Both the position numbers and the translations under genes were made by a program. The notes below the pieces were generated by a model, which saw only the letters and a program-made list of their open reading frames with translations, was not told the origin of the DNA and searched no databases. Below are positions 22,300 to 34,639 of a stretch of 64,000 bases of DNA, piece by piece; the first letter of the stretch is position 1; each line of letters opens with the position of its first letter. Source of the stretch: Torreya grandis (taxonomy: Eukaryota > Streptophyta > Pinopsida > Cupressales > Taxaceae); assembly GCA_037957365.1 (NCBI GenBank), contig JARHVA010003263.1:1800501-1864500 (forward strand), read 5' to 3'.

Positions 22300-23900
22300 T
22301 ATAAACACAATGATTTTGGCTAAGTTTTAGGATAAGGTGAAGACACATAATGAATCTTTATACCTACTTAATTTCATAAATAATGGTGATTTTGATACTG
22401 ATTTAGATGTAGGGAATAATAATACTATTTTTTAGCAAGTGATACTTGAAATAAATTATAAAATGATTAAGACCATTCTTAAATATGTTAATTTTATTTA
22501 GATGATACACATATTGTTTTTGAGACATATTCCAAATTGATTGTTGTAAATATATGAAATGCACATAATACAAAATATATCATAGAACTTTATCATGTCA
22601 TTTTTTAAGGTTAGATATAAATTTATCAAATTTTAATTTATGGTTAGAAAATATTGTTAATAAACTACCATTGCATGCATTACAATAACTAAACTAATTA
22701 TCAATAATGACAAATGCTAGGTATGATGTTGAACTCCTTTTTAAATTTTTTAAGAATGGTTATGATGTCAAGGATTTCATAATGGATACATGGTGTGAAG
22801 TTAATGGGTTGATTAAAGAGGCATAGGTTTCCATAGGAATTCCACTCTTGAAATCATTGTTCCATTTCATGTTCATTGCTAACAAGACTTGAGAGTATAA
22901 TTAGTGTATATTATGCAATGTGTAAATATATCTATTTGAAGTTATGTTCTATACTAGATTTAAATTTTTATAAATGGAAAAATGAGACGACTGTCAATAT
23001 TTATATGGGAGACCTTTTTTTTCAAAAGGACATAACATTAGGTTCAAACATCAAACTATGAATTATGAAAATAATATAATGTAGATGATAATCACACTTG
23101 ATTATTCTAAGGAACAAATTTATATAAAATCTATAAATGTCATTATAGAAAATATTGATCATATTCATAAGGTGATTATCCAAATATAGGATTAAATTGA
23201 CCTACATATGATGGGATGTTAATTTAGAGAAGTGTGAGAAACACAAATTATATTATTGCCTTAGAGTGATGGTTGATGGTAAAATATAAACTATAAGAAA
23301 TACATTGTGCCACATTTGGATATAAAGAAAGGAAAGGTATAATTAAGAATATTAATATGAATATATTATAACAATTATCTTATGAAATTACACAAGAAGG
23401 TTCCACTACCTCATTTGAATAATTATCTTATAAAAATTGTAAAGCATTTAAAATAAACTTAATACTATGTTACACCTCAAAGAAAGAGGACCTAGTAAAA
23501 GTTAGATGGGTTTAAAATTTATAATCATAAAGTGGGTATTCTAAATTAGTAAAGGTTTACTTATAAATATTATACAATATGAGGGCTTGAGTAGCACCCC
23601 CACATTTTATAGAAAAATGTAGATGTATTTATCACTTGAACACAAAATAATTAAATGTCTCAATACTTTTTCTAGGTAACTTCAGCTATGTGGTGGGCTA
23701 ACCATAATAAAAACCTTAAGAGATGGGAAAATATTAATGGGGCTATTTTTTCAAATTTTAATAAATATAAAAATAGTGGTAATCTCCCACCATAAAATGT
23801 TGTTGCTATTTCACAAGAATATATGACATTTTGTGACTATGCATGGGGAACTATGATTTAGAAGAGCAATCCAACTCTAAGGGTCCATATGGCACCTTTG
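22300..23900 (+). pseudogene. Unidentified degraded coding-like stretch
   Basis: I do not recognise this. Several plus-strand segments read like protein although stops and frame changes break them. They include NARYDVELLFKFFKNGYD and VKDFIMDTWCEVNGLIKEA (about 22711-22830), WKNETTVNIYMGDLFFQKD (about 22973-23030), and VTSAMWWANHNKNLKRWE with NINGAIFSNFNKYK (about 23671-23790). The last continues past a stop with VVAISQEYMTFCDYAWGTM. Aromatic and charged residues at this density are unusual for neutral AT-rich DNA. It does not show RT, integrase, protease or gag motifs. It could be an old DNA transposon, an old integrated viral gene, or chance. Confidence 0.3.
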
Positions 23901-24029
23901 AGTTTTTTTTGTGTATATGGTATGTGCATCAATTTTTTTTTAAACTAAATTAAAATTGGAAATGTTAAAATATAATTATACAAGGTATTTTATTTATCAA
24001 ATTTTCATGCTTCAGTGCACAAACGCTTC

Positions 24030-24800
24030 TAGGTTTTTAAGTAAGTTATATTGTAATCCATAATTTTATAAACATTAAATATGCAATAATTTATAAATAT
24101 AATAATTAATAAAATACATTTCAAAAACCTTGACAATGATAAAACATTATATGTTATGTTCCCTAATCATACCAATTTAATACTACTTAATCATGCAAAA
24201 AAACTATAACTTCATAAGTAATAATTTTATTAATTAATAAAACCTAATTTCATAAGCCATAATTTCAAGGAAAATATTATGTTTGGAATCCCCAATTTTG
24301 TGGTGAACAAAAATCTTGTATGCCTGATTATGAATTTCTATTTACTAAACCTTAGTTTCAAAATTACTATTCCTTAACCATGCAAAAAAATCTATTTTTT
24401 TAAGCCCTAATTCAAAAAAATTTAATTATATAAACCTTAATATTATAATCCTTAATTATTTAAAAAAACTAATTTTGTCATCATAATTATGTAATAATCA
24501 TTAGTTATTTAATCTCTAATTATATAGTATATCTTAGTTTCATAAATTAAAATTTTACTAATGAATAAACTATAATTTGAGAAGTTCCAATTTTGAGGAA
24601 AAACATAATTTAATAATCCTTAATCATGTAAATATACATAATTTAAATAATTATTAAAAATTAATTTTAAATGTGATTGAACTCTAATTATATTTTAAAT
24701 CCTATTTTTGTGAGTCTTAATTATGAAAAAAATATAAGATTTTAATACCTAATTTTGGATTAAATGATAATTTTATAAGCATTAATTATATAATTAATTC
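24030..24800. repeat. Degenerate short-period AT-rich repeat
   Basis: Variants of a motif close to 'aaaccttaatttcataa' recur every roughly 20-40 bases, among them 'aaacctaatttcataag', 'aaaccttagtttcaaaa', 'agccctaattcaaaa', 'aaaccttaatattataa' and 'aatctctaattatatag'. Spacing is irregular and units are strongly diverged. No protein is encoded. Weaker traces occur at 21780-21960. Confidence 0.5.
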
Positions 24801-26409
24801 CAAAACTATTTTTTTAATCTAAGTAGATAACTTAAAATTTAAGTATATGAAGAAATTATCAAGTCTTGTGTGTAATATAATAAGTTTAAAAAAAAATGCT
24901 AGTGAATATCAGGATTCTTTTGATTTCATATTCACTCTTAGTAGCCAAGTATATTTCATAAAATTCACTTGAATATTTTCATAATTAATTAAACAAAAAA
25001 ATCATATTAGCATATAAATATACAATTTTTACAACCCTTAAGATATTAGAAAAATAAAATAATAAAATCAAGAATTACGGTTCCAACTCAAAAAATAATA
25101 AAATCAAACTGACTCTTTATGAATATTTTGTATTGCAATCATTTCAAATCCTTAACATAATACATTTTTTTCTCATTATAATAAATATGTTACACAACAA
25201 AAATCAATAATTATCTAGAGAGATATTATGATTTCTTCCTTATCTTATTCATAATAATCCTTATAATTCATTATTGATTTTATTTGATTATAATAAAAAG
25301 ATAAATTAAAAAAAATCCATATAAATACAATTTAATGGTATATCGAAAATGATTTTATAAAATAACATTTTTAAAAAATGTAATTTTTAAATGAGAACAT
25401 TTTTTCAAAAGTGTATTTTTTTATTATTTGATCTAAGCTATGACTTTTTCCTATTAGATATTGACAGAAATGGGGTATGTTGGGAAGGATGGACATCAAA
25501 GCTTAAGATATGGGGAGTTTAAGGGTAGCTAGTATGTAAGCCATTTTTGGGACTTCCTCCATCACAAGTTCTTTTCATAGTCCATAAGATCATATTTATG
25601 AGGCATTGTTTTCAAAGTGTTATTGAGTTGTGTACTTACACATTTTTCATAAATGTCTATTAGTGTAGTTATAATGACATCTTATAGAAAAATGATTTTT
25701 ATTATGCTAAGTTAGATGTCCATTCCCTATTCTAAAACATTCATATTTTCAAGTAGTATAAGATGGATTTTGAGGTTAAATATTAGTAGTGCTACAATTA
25801 GATTTAACTTTTTTTTAAAAAAGGTCAAATTTCTAATTTTAAATTGTTTCCTTCATTTTTGTTAGCCTTAAATTTTAGAGATTTTTTTTTGCATTTTAGC
25901 TCACACTAAGAAATTAAAACTGAATAAAAAGCTTAAAATATATCCAAGAATAATTAACATATTACTTAGTTTGAAGTTTAGATTTTTCTTCTAGAGTTTC
26001 TATTACTATAGACTTTTCTAAGAGTCTTTTACTGCATCTAATATTTATCTTTATGGGTAGCATTTACCACATTATCCTATGAATATTTATTGGTATATTT
26101 ATCAAAATTACCCCTTTTATGATATTTACATCTTTTATTAATGGGATAAAATCATAGGAAAAAATAATTACGATTGAATATTCAGTATTAATATCAATTA
26201 TCATCCTACTAATTCTGAATAAGCACACTGAGTATTCAAAATATTCACCACTTTTCATGATGTAAAAATAAGGTAATAAGCAAAAAAATATTTTTTTAAG
26301 ACACTGTAGCTACAACTACATGGGTAGACACATATGAAAAATATGGAAGCATAAAACTTTAAATAGTCTGAAAATTGGCTCAAAGAAATGTGATATATAT
26401 TTTTATAAA

Positions 26410-26456
26410 CCCCCCCCCCCCCTCCCCCCCCCCCGCCAAACAAAAAAAAAAAAAAA
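26410..26456. repeat. Poly-C tract joined to poly-A tract
   Basis: A run of C with only one T and one G interrupting it covers 26410-26437 and is followed by an A-rich tract to 26456. The opposite strand is correspondingly a long G run. The overlapping minus-strand open frame with a poly-Gly run is a by-product of this tract. Confidence 0.95.
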
Positions 26457-27111
26457 TACTTATGATTGAATATCAAATGGTAATATGATTTATCATTTTT
26501 ATAATTTCCAATAAGTACACTCATTACTAATAATACACACCATTTTAGTGACTTTTAAGTCATGTCTCAACTTATTTCCTCATAGAGTGTCTATTTTTAC
26601 TAAAAATATTTATTTACCTTTAGCACTGATTGCTATGAACTCCAAATTAAAAAAAATCTACCATAGGTTCAAAACCTATTCTCCCATTAAAGGATAATTA
26701 ATTATTGTTAACCTATCATGCCAAAAATACTTTAATATGATTGATAATTTGGAAAACATAATAGAATTTATAATCTACTTAGCTTATAAATATAATAGTT
26801 TAATTACCATGTGAATATTTAGTTCTGATGTAGGATGCTATATGTCTAAAACCTATTAACTAGTTGAAGGAGAATAACATCTTATTCCCCTAAGCATTAA
26901 AAACATACTTGAATATGATTTAAATTATGAAAATTATAATATAATTTACAATATAATCAGCTTGACAACAATTATAATCGTAGTGGAAACTCACCACATG
27001 ATAGATATTTTAATGTAATCATTAAAAGGAATCTACATCAATCGATGAAGGAAATATTCAATAAGGAATATTCATTATGATCTAAAAATATTATTAGTAT
27101 AAGTAATTAAA

Positions 27112-27113
<2 letters not shown>

Positions 27114-27199
<86 letters not shown>
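27114..27199. repeat. (TA)n microsatellite, about 43 units
   Basis: Uninterrupted alternating T and A from 27114 to 27199. It is the longest simple repeat in the window. The open frame across it (poly Ile-Tyr) is an artefact. Confidence 0.98.
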
Positions 27200-27202
<3 letters not shown>

Positions 27203-28480
27203 GTTTGGACTTTTTTTTAATACACTCCATTTTAAATAAAAAATTTAAATAATCACAAAATGTTGTTACTCTCATAAAGTGGTAGTTACATTGTGAACTG
27301 AAAATATTTTAGTTTAACCTATATTATCATATATAGGTTACATTGTGAATTTAAATTATGAAAATGATAATATAGGTTACAATATTTTGTGTTAAAATTA
27401 TCATGTAAATTTATTATCATAAAACTGAACCTGGTTCATTACAATTCCATTATGGAAGTTTTAAAATTAAAAAACAAAAAATAATTGCCAGAGTAAACCA
27501 ACATGTGGGAGAATTCAAAACTATAAGTTTATTTTCCACCTCATTATGTTTACATTTCAATCATAATTTATTCCGTAACCATATTATTTTTTTCAAGACA
27601 ACCCACAAGTGTTTTTCAGACCCAAGCCATGGGTGTCACCTATAGTCAAAATAATTTTTTTTTAGTCATTTGACATTTGACCATGCTAAATTTTTCTAGA
27701 AGTTGATATAAAGATAATAATATATTTAAATATTAATTTTGAGTTTTTATTATTAATTAATGAATTCATTACAATTATCAATTTATAATTTGAGTGATCT
27801 AGATGATTTGAGCTATAAATTTGTTAAAGTTGGTGTCAATTTATTAAACAATAAGGATGAACTCAATTGACAACTGTTAGAATTTACTTTCAAAAGTGAT
27901 GGGAAAACTAAAATATTACCAAATATATTTAGTCATAAACATTTTTTTTAGCTTTTCAAACCTTTAAGTGTATATAAAATTAATGTATAAAATTAAATTT
28001 TATTTTGGATTTTTTATTTACATGTCTTTTATGTAGTTCTTGATATTATTGAAAATTTAATGCTTATTATGAAGATATATATAATTATAAATATTTTTAT
28101 ATTTATATTTTTCATTTTTACATTAAATTAACTAATTTAATACTTAAATTTACCCATGGTAATTAGGACTATAACCACATTAATTGATCAAACCAATTTA
28201 TAATTAGTCCCATTAATCTAACGATGACTAAACCAACTTCTAACCCATTCCCCATATATATGTATGATATGAGACTAAGTATAGAATATATTATATGGAC
28301 CAAATCACCCAAATCCATGAAATATGAATTTTATCCATTTTGGGAGGTTGAGGGTCAAACTAAACTTTACTAATAAAATCCTACCAATGTCAGTGCTTAT
28401 CTCATATAATTTTTTCAATTTCCATGCTACTATTATATCATGTCATATTGAAACCTAATAAAATGAGAGACTCAAATTTT

Positions 28481-30005
28481 CCCTCTCCATGTTATTTGCC
28501 TCCCCTTAGATGATATTATAAACCATGGGGAGGTAAAAAATTTATTTTCCGTGGTTTGGAGGGATCCCACTATGGGGAGGACAAAAAAATACTTCCCTAT
28601 GTCTCATTGTTGGTTGGGATCTGAACCATAGGAGGGAAAAAAAATTTGGCATGCCCATGGTGAGAATTTTTTTTCCTATCTATGGTTATGAGGGATCCAA
28701 ACCATGGAAAGGATAAAATTTTCCATCACCATGGGTACACCAAATATTTTTAGCCTCCCCATAGTTAGGATCCCTCCAAACCATGGAGACACAACTATGG
28801 TTGGGAAGGCTCATGGCCATAAGGAGGCTAATATTTTTTGGATTCCCCATGGAGAAGACAAAATTTTCCTTCAACCATGTTTAGGGATATATTTTTTCTC
28901 TCTATGGTTTAGAGGGAAACAATATCCCTCTCCATAATGGGGAGACCCCCAAAACATATAATGGTAAATTTTTATCGTCTTTATGTTTAGTAGGGATCCC
29001 AACCATGGTGATGGAGACTCTTACCCTCTCTATGGTTGGGGGGGCTCCCAACCATGGAGAGGAAAAAAATTTCCCTCATGTTGGGAGGGATCCCAACCAT
29101 GGTGAGGAAAATATTTCCCCCTTTCATAGTTGGGATCTCTCCTAACTATGGAAAAGACAGAAAATTTCCTCCTAAACATGGAAAGGAAAAATGTTTTCCT
29201 CTCTATGGTTTTAAAGGCTCAAAACCATAGATAGGAAATATTTTTCCCTCTCCATGGTTATAAGGGATACCAAATATGGAGAGAGAAAAATTTTCCCTCA
29301 AAATGGTTGGGAGTCCTCCCAACCATGGTGAAGAAAATATTCACCATATTCATGGTTTTGAGGGATCCCAACCATGGAGAGGGAAAACATTTTCCTCTTC
29401 ATTATTAGGAGTTCTCCTAAACATGGTGAGATAAGAAAATTTTGTCATCTCCATGGTTGGGAGCCTTATAGACTATGGAGAGGACAATTTTTTTCATTAC
29501 CATGGTTTGAATACCTCCCAATAATGTATAGGTAATTTTTTGTCCTCTCCATGGTTGGTAGGGATTCCAACTATGATGAGGGAAAATTATGCCTTCTTCA
29601 TGGTTGCAAGGTTTTTCACCATTGCGATGGAATTTTTTTTACTCTCCATGGTTGGGAGACATCCCAACCATAGATAATAAAAATTATGTCCTCTCCATGG
29701 TTGAAATACCTCGCAAATATGGTGATATAAAATTTAATCCTCCCTATGGTTTGAAGGACTTAAAACCATGGTAATGGTATTTTTTTTCCTAACAAAATTA
29801 TCCTTCCCAATAAATAGGATAAAAAAATTAGCCTCCTCATAATTGGGATCCGTCCCAACCATGGGAGAGGAAAAACTTTCCCTCCTCATAGATAGAGTCT
29901 AATGTTTTTTTGCCTCCCAAGGGTTTATATCCCTCCAAATCATGGGGAGGGAAAACATTATTCTCCCCATGGTTGTGAGGGATCTAAAACATGAGGAGGC
30001 CCAAG
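28481..30005. repeat. Self-complementary minisatellite array, period about 48-50 bp
   Basis: About 30 diverged units are visible. Each alternates two imperfect palindromes: one around CCATGGTTGGGAGGGATCCC and its mirror CAACCATGG, the other around AGAGGGAAAA with TTTTCCCTCT. From 29050 to 29763 the 'aaccatgg'-like site recurs at spacings of 46, 48, 33, 45, 50, 50, 47, 50, 51, 51, 49, 48, 48, 48 and 49 bases. Because each half-unit is nearly its own reverse complement, the array reads similarly on both strands. Open frames across it (PTMERK, PNHGD and similar repeats) are by-products. Confidence 0.93.
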
Positions 30006-31496
30006 TTTATTTTTCAAACAAGATTCAAAATAAATATAAATTATTTTAAGTGTCATAAAATCATAATTGTGAAATAAAATAGATTAATGTTCAAAATGTC
30101 TTATAAATATGAATAGTTACATTTTTAATTTAATATTTCATTAAAATATTTTTTTTATGATTTCAAGTAGTTCGAATAGAGTACGATTTTCATGTGGACA
30201 AAAGGTATATATTTTAAAATATAGGAAGCTTGAAGGAACAATAATATTTATTTAAAGAAAGGAAAGGTCATAACGTAATGCAAGGTGTTATTGATTAATA
30301 TCCTTGTCAAATAATTTTAAAAATGTCATTGTGTTGTTTGAATGTATGCTAAAGCCTATGGATTATTATTTAAACCTAGAGGGTTAACTAATAGTTTAAA
30401 GTCAAATTCAAAGTGTTTGAGTTGGATGACTTGGTAATAATTATCAATAGTCTTTGAAATTTATATTTATTTACTTGTGCTATATAGTCATTATGATTTT
30501 TGAGTAGTCGATAGTCGATGTTACATGGAAAGATAGGGATGGTTGACATTACATGGATTAACATTGGGGAATATGACTTTTCATTAATTTGGTTTGGATA
30601 GACTAAGTAAGGTTGATGTTTAAGTCAAAAGGGCATGCATATTTTATAGAGGATATTTAATGATTATTCTATTAAATCATTGGAATTTTTGAGATTATTA
30701 AGGTTTATAATCACTCATTGACTCTGGGTTAACCATCATTCTTTCAAAAATCATGATGGAAGTTTATTTGTGTGTTGTATGAGAAATGATGGTAGACTAT
30801 AGCTTAGTGGTGGTTCTGTTGAGCTATTTTTGCATGCATATTTTTAGTTAGTTTTGTCTATCAAGATTGGAGAAAAAATTAGAAGAGAGTAAGGTGATGG
30901 AAAGAAATAAAGAAAGTAGGAGGACTGGGAGGCATCCATCTGGGGAGTATCAGAAAGAAAGAGAATAAGGGGAGTTCAATTTAAGGAGGAAGAGTATATA
31001 TAGCTTCCTTGGCATAATTGTAATCATAGGTTAATTTTTTAATTAAAATTCATGTGTGTAATGATTAATGGATTTTGAATTGAAATGGTTACTGAGTTTT
31101 CATTTGTTTGAAATGTTATGGAAATTTATAAAAGGGTTGTATGTAGGGCCTTGTGGAAGGCTCAACCTCCACAAAACCCTACATGTAACCCAGGGTAAAC
31201 CTAAGGATATTGGGTAAAGCTGTAGAAATTGACATGGTTATTTTGGCTATAAATGAGCCCTATCTTAAACTCTTCTTTAAATTCAAAAATCTATGTTCAA
31301 TCATGGAATGATTATTTTATTAAATGGTATATTTACTTTGGCTCAAACTAGTTGTTGATGAACCAATAATGATATTTATTCATTAAAGTATTTAATAAAT
31401 TAGATTGAAATTTTGGGTTGTTGAGAGATTTACTGTGTATAAACCAATTTATATTTTGAATATATAAGTATGGGTTATTTATACAAAATGGATGGT

Positions 31497-31500
<4 letters not shown>

Positions 31501-31539
<39 letters not shown>
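31501..31539. repeat. (CA)n microsatellite
   Basis: Pure CA repeat of about 19 units ending 'cacacg'. The antisense Cys-Val open frame over it is an artefact. Confidence 0.97.
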
Positions 31540-31541
<2 letters not shown>

Positions 31542-32256
31542 ACTTGTATCCTATAATTTTGAGGGTTTACAAAATAAATTGTATATAACCAGTTGTAGGA
31601 CACCTGTATAGATGAACTTGAAGTTTGGTTTCGAATGGAATTCTATTGCTTTAGATTTTAAATGAATTTTTCTCATTTTAAACCTAGATCATAGTATTTA
31701 TAATCAAATATATTGTGAATCTTGTAACCTTAATATTTATTCCTATATGGGTTTGGAAACAAAATGGTTAAATCCATAATAAATAACCTAAGTACAGATA
31801 GGTAAATGAGTGAACTATTGTCTATGCACTTGGCTTTAAGCATAGTTATATACATGAAGAGGTTAATGTTGATACGATAGAGTTGAGATTTCAATTGAAT
31901 TCATTATTAAGAATTAGGAAAATGTTTATCTATGACCATGTATTGTTATTACATATTCAGTTTGGTCTATGTTTTGAGTAAGAGTATTGCACAGTTGGTG
32001 AAAAGACTAGGTATGTGGTTTTAGATATATAATTTGCATGAGGGAATTTATGTGGTTAAATCTAATTTGTTATATCAAAAATCCCAAGATGGGTATAATC
32101 GGCTGAGTGTATGTGTTTGATCATATGCATTTAATTTAAATGTAGATGTATAAGTTACATATAGGTAATAATCTAAGTCATTAAATAGTAGATGTATTTT
32201 TAGAATATACCATATACAATAAAGTATTTGAACTATATTGAAATCTTAATTGAGAG

Positions 32257-32258
<2 letters not shown>

Positions 32259-32289
<31 letters not shown>

Positions 32290-32343
32290 GTATAAGTTAT
32301 TTGTATGTGTTTATGTAATAAAACTAGAAATTATTATACCATA

Positions 32344-32404
<61 letters not shown>
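32259..32404. repeat. Compound microsatellite: (CA)n, spacer, (GT)n, (TA)n
   Basis: A CA tract (32259-32286) is followed by 57 bases of unique sequence, then a short TG run (32344-32351) and a long TA tract (32353-32404). An open frame spans the whole block (Thr-His then Ile-Tyr repeats), but it is composed of the simple repeats and is not a gene. Confidence 0.95.
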
Positions 32405-32405
<1 letters not shown>

Positions 32406-32546
32406 CACAGTTGTGTTATGTTTTAAAACATTATTATCATAACAGTGTGAATATGGGTGCTTATAAATATTTTAATATTTATATAAAAAAATTAAAATAA
32501 GTTATTTATGAGTTTAAAATATAAATCATATCAAGATGTTTTAGAT

Positions 32547-32550
<4 letters not shown>

Positions 32551-32582
<32 letters not shown>
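32551..32582. repeat. (TA)n microsatellite, second tract
   Basis: Alternating TA of about 15 units, some 150 bases downstream of the compound microsatellite. Both tracts sit in otherwise ordinary AT-rich DNA. Confidence 0.95.
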
Positions 32583-32585
<3 letters not shown>

Positions 32586-33779
32586 GAATATGAATAACTA
32601 AATAAGCTTGTCTTATAATATTCATTTCGGTGATGAAATAGATATTATAAGTTGTTTTTTGAGTAAAGTAACTCATAGTCTAGATAAATAAATACCCAAA
32701 TGGTATATTATATTTAGGACTATTTTTTATTCTATTTATTATTTTGTAATAAACTAGATGATATTGGATTTAGTACATTACATTTGATAGAATAAATGTG
32801 TGTATTTAGTATTTATGTACTTAACACATTTTTTAATCAAATAAATGGAAATATTTTGAATGAGTCTGTTATTTTTTATATTATTATATATTTTAATCTA
32901 TTCTCACATTCATGAATCCAAATAAGTAGTGGATAGATTCCACTAGCTTAATTATCATTATCAATGCAAGATGAGGTGTAATCTAATTGAGTAGTGTGTA
33001 TGAAATTGACTAATCCTAGAGATAATTAATTATTGAAATAATTGGCAATAGTAATCTTATAATTAAACATTGTCATTTAATATGTTGATACATTTTTCAT
33101 ATTTATATGATATCATGTTAGAATTGATTTATTTATCATACACATTATATATTGGACATCTACAATACATGGGTTCTATTTTTTCACTTTGGATTCTCAC
33201 ACCATTATTATCTACCCATCCATGAAGGGAGGGCAATACCCTTGTTGGGAGATAGTGAGGGGGATCTATGGTCCATGGTTGGCATGTAAAAGTGCTTAGA
33301 TAATGATCTCCCTCCCAGCTAGAATACTACACTAGAGACTACACTTGAGATTAAAGATTGACACTTGAGTCATGGAGACTCATGCTCTATGGAGATTTGT
33401 ATCATGTATTATTAATAGAGATATTATCTTATTACTAAAAACTATAATAATTATTCATTATACTTCTACAATAGTGGATGTAATGTTGTATCAACTATGG
33501 CTGAATTTTTACTATTTCAATAATGATTTAGATGCAATATTTATTATTTATTCATCATTTTTCATGATTGTTATATATGTTCATGGTGATACTTAGCTAA
33601 ATGGATTAGATATAAACCTATTGGTTAATTAAATGAATAAATTTAGTTAAATATAACTAATTATATTTTGTATGGTGAAATCTATATGATGAATATGTGT
33701 AATTAATTAATTTTTAAATACTATATTCTAGTAAAACATAGTAGGGTTGTTATAATTAAGCTAAAAAACCATCACTTGA

Positions 33780-34200
33780 CAAAAAATTTCTCAAAGACAC
33801 CACAAATACCACTACCATACCTTATGAAACAAATGAGGAAACACTCCCACAACTAGTACCTTAAACTAATTTTATTCCTACAAAAAACATTTTACCTCCC
33901 AAACCTCGTATTAGTTTTTCATCTTCTGAATCTCATTGGAATTTATTGGAAGAGCTCAACTCAATTCCTTATAAAATATCCCTCATGGATTTAATTCATA
34001 CTTATCCATATCACCATAAATTATTAATTCAATAATTACAAGACAATAAAGACCCACCATCCATTGAGGTGGAACAACCTCATCCAAACCCTTCACCAAC
34101 AATAATAAATACTATTGAAACTATTTGTAATTCTTCTAAACCTTCCATATAATTCCTTGAATAATATATTATTAATGATGAAATTATTTTTTATCCAAAT
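33780..34200 (+). pseudogene. Tat B gag-protease junction
   Basis: In one frame, interrupted by about five stops, the plus strand reads IPYETNEETLPQLVP, then FSSSESHWNLLEELNSIPYK and ISLMDLIHTYPYHHKLLIQ, then INDEIIFYPNMY just before the protease. The W-x-L-L-x-x-L-x-x-IP block followed by 'S-x-x-D-L' and a short helix is the conserved segment that precedes the protease in Tat elements. It is the first legible part of the relic. Upstream sequence is not protein-like. Confidence 0.6.
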
Positions 34201-34590
34201 ATGTACCTCTTTTCATTAAAATTACAATTAACACCACTCTTATTCAAAAAGTCTTAGTAGATGAATGATTGGGAATTAATGTCACCTCCTTTTGGTTAAT
34301 TCAACAACTTAGATATACCAAAGATTACCTTAAACAAACTCATCTCACATGTTAAGGATTTGATAAGACAAATAAAAAACCACTTGGTTTTATTTGGCTC
34401 CCCCTCACTATTGGACCCAAGAACATACATACCAAGTTCATGATCCTTGACTTACCACTATCCTATAATATGTTCCTAGCTCACCCATGGACACATAGTA
34501 TGAGGGTTATTGCCTCCTAAGGTAGTCAATGCATTAAATTTATCTATAATGGTAGATATTATAAACATGATACCTATCCTAATACATGAA
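34199..34590 (+). pseudogene. Tat B aspartic protease
   Basis: The segment reads LIQKVLVDE, stop, LGINVTSFWLIQQL. The catalytic VLVDxG box has Glu after Asp and a stop where Gly is expected. It continues GFDKTNKKPLGFIWLPLTIG, LPLSYNMFLAHPWTHSMRV and CIKFIYNGRYYKHDT. The NMxLxxPW block and the 'QCxKFI' block are typical of the protease C-terminal half in this clade. Tat C has the same blocks (NMLLGHLWTYFMR, CIKFIHNRKLNKHE), which supports the reading. Inactive. Confidence 0.72.
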
Positions 34591-34639
34591 GTATTCAACT
34601 AATAACCCCAAATATTAGTATCAGATTCTAACCATTCCA

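Larger units (their letters stand above)
24800..28480. other. AT-rich gene-free stretch with simple repeats
   Basis: No gene is recognised on either strand. It contains the C-tract/A-tract junction at 26410 and the long TA microsatellite at 27114, both listed separately. Open frames here are short, low-complexity and without motifs. Confidence 0.55.
30005..33780. other. AT-rich gene-free stretch with microsatellites
   Basis: No gene is recognised. It holds two CA tracts and two TA tracts (listed separately). A moderately C/G-rich patch at 33210-33350 contains 'gaagggagggcaatac' and 'gggagatagtgaggggga', without a legible frame. Confidence 0.5.

Noticed and set aside
26255..26524. Open frame with a poly-glycine run
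   Set aside because: Produced by the C/G homopolymer at 26410-26437.
27075..27275. Open frame with Ile-Tyr repeats
   Set aside because: Produced by the (TA)n microsatellite.
28686..29774. Several 60-77 codon open frames across the minisatellite (repeats of PTMERK, PNHGD, LQGFS)
   Set aside because: Their repeats follow the DNA period, occur on both strands, and are explained by the self-complementary array.
28481..30005. Regular spacing resembling a CRISPR array
   Set aside because: Units are contiguous and diverged with no unique spacers, and the context is a plant nuclear genome.
31348..31539. Open frame starting with Cys-Val repeats
   Set aside because: Produced by the (CA)n microsatellite.
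32228..32500. 90-codon open frame with Thr-His and Ile-Tyr runs
   Set aside because: Produced by the compound microsatellite at 32259-32404.
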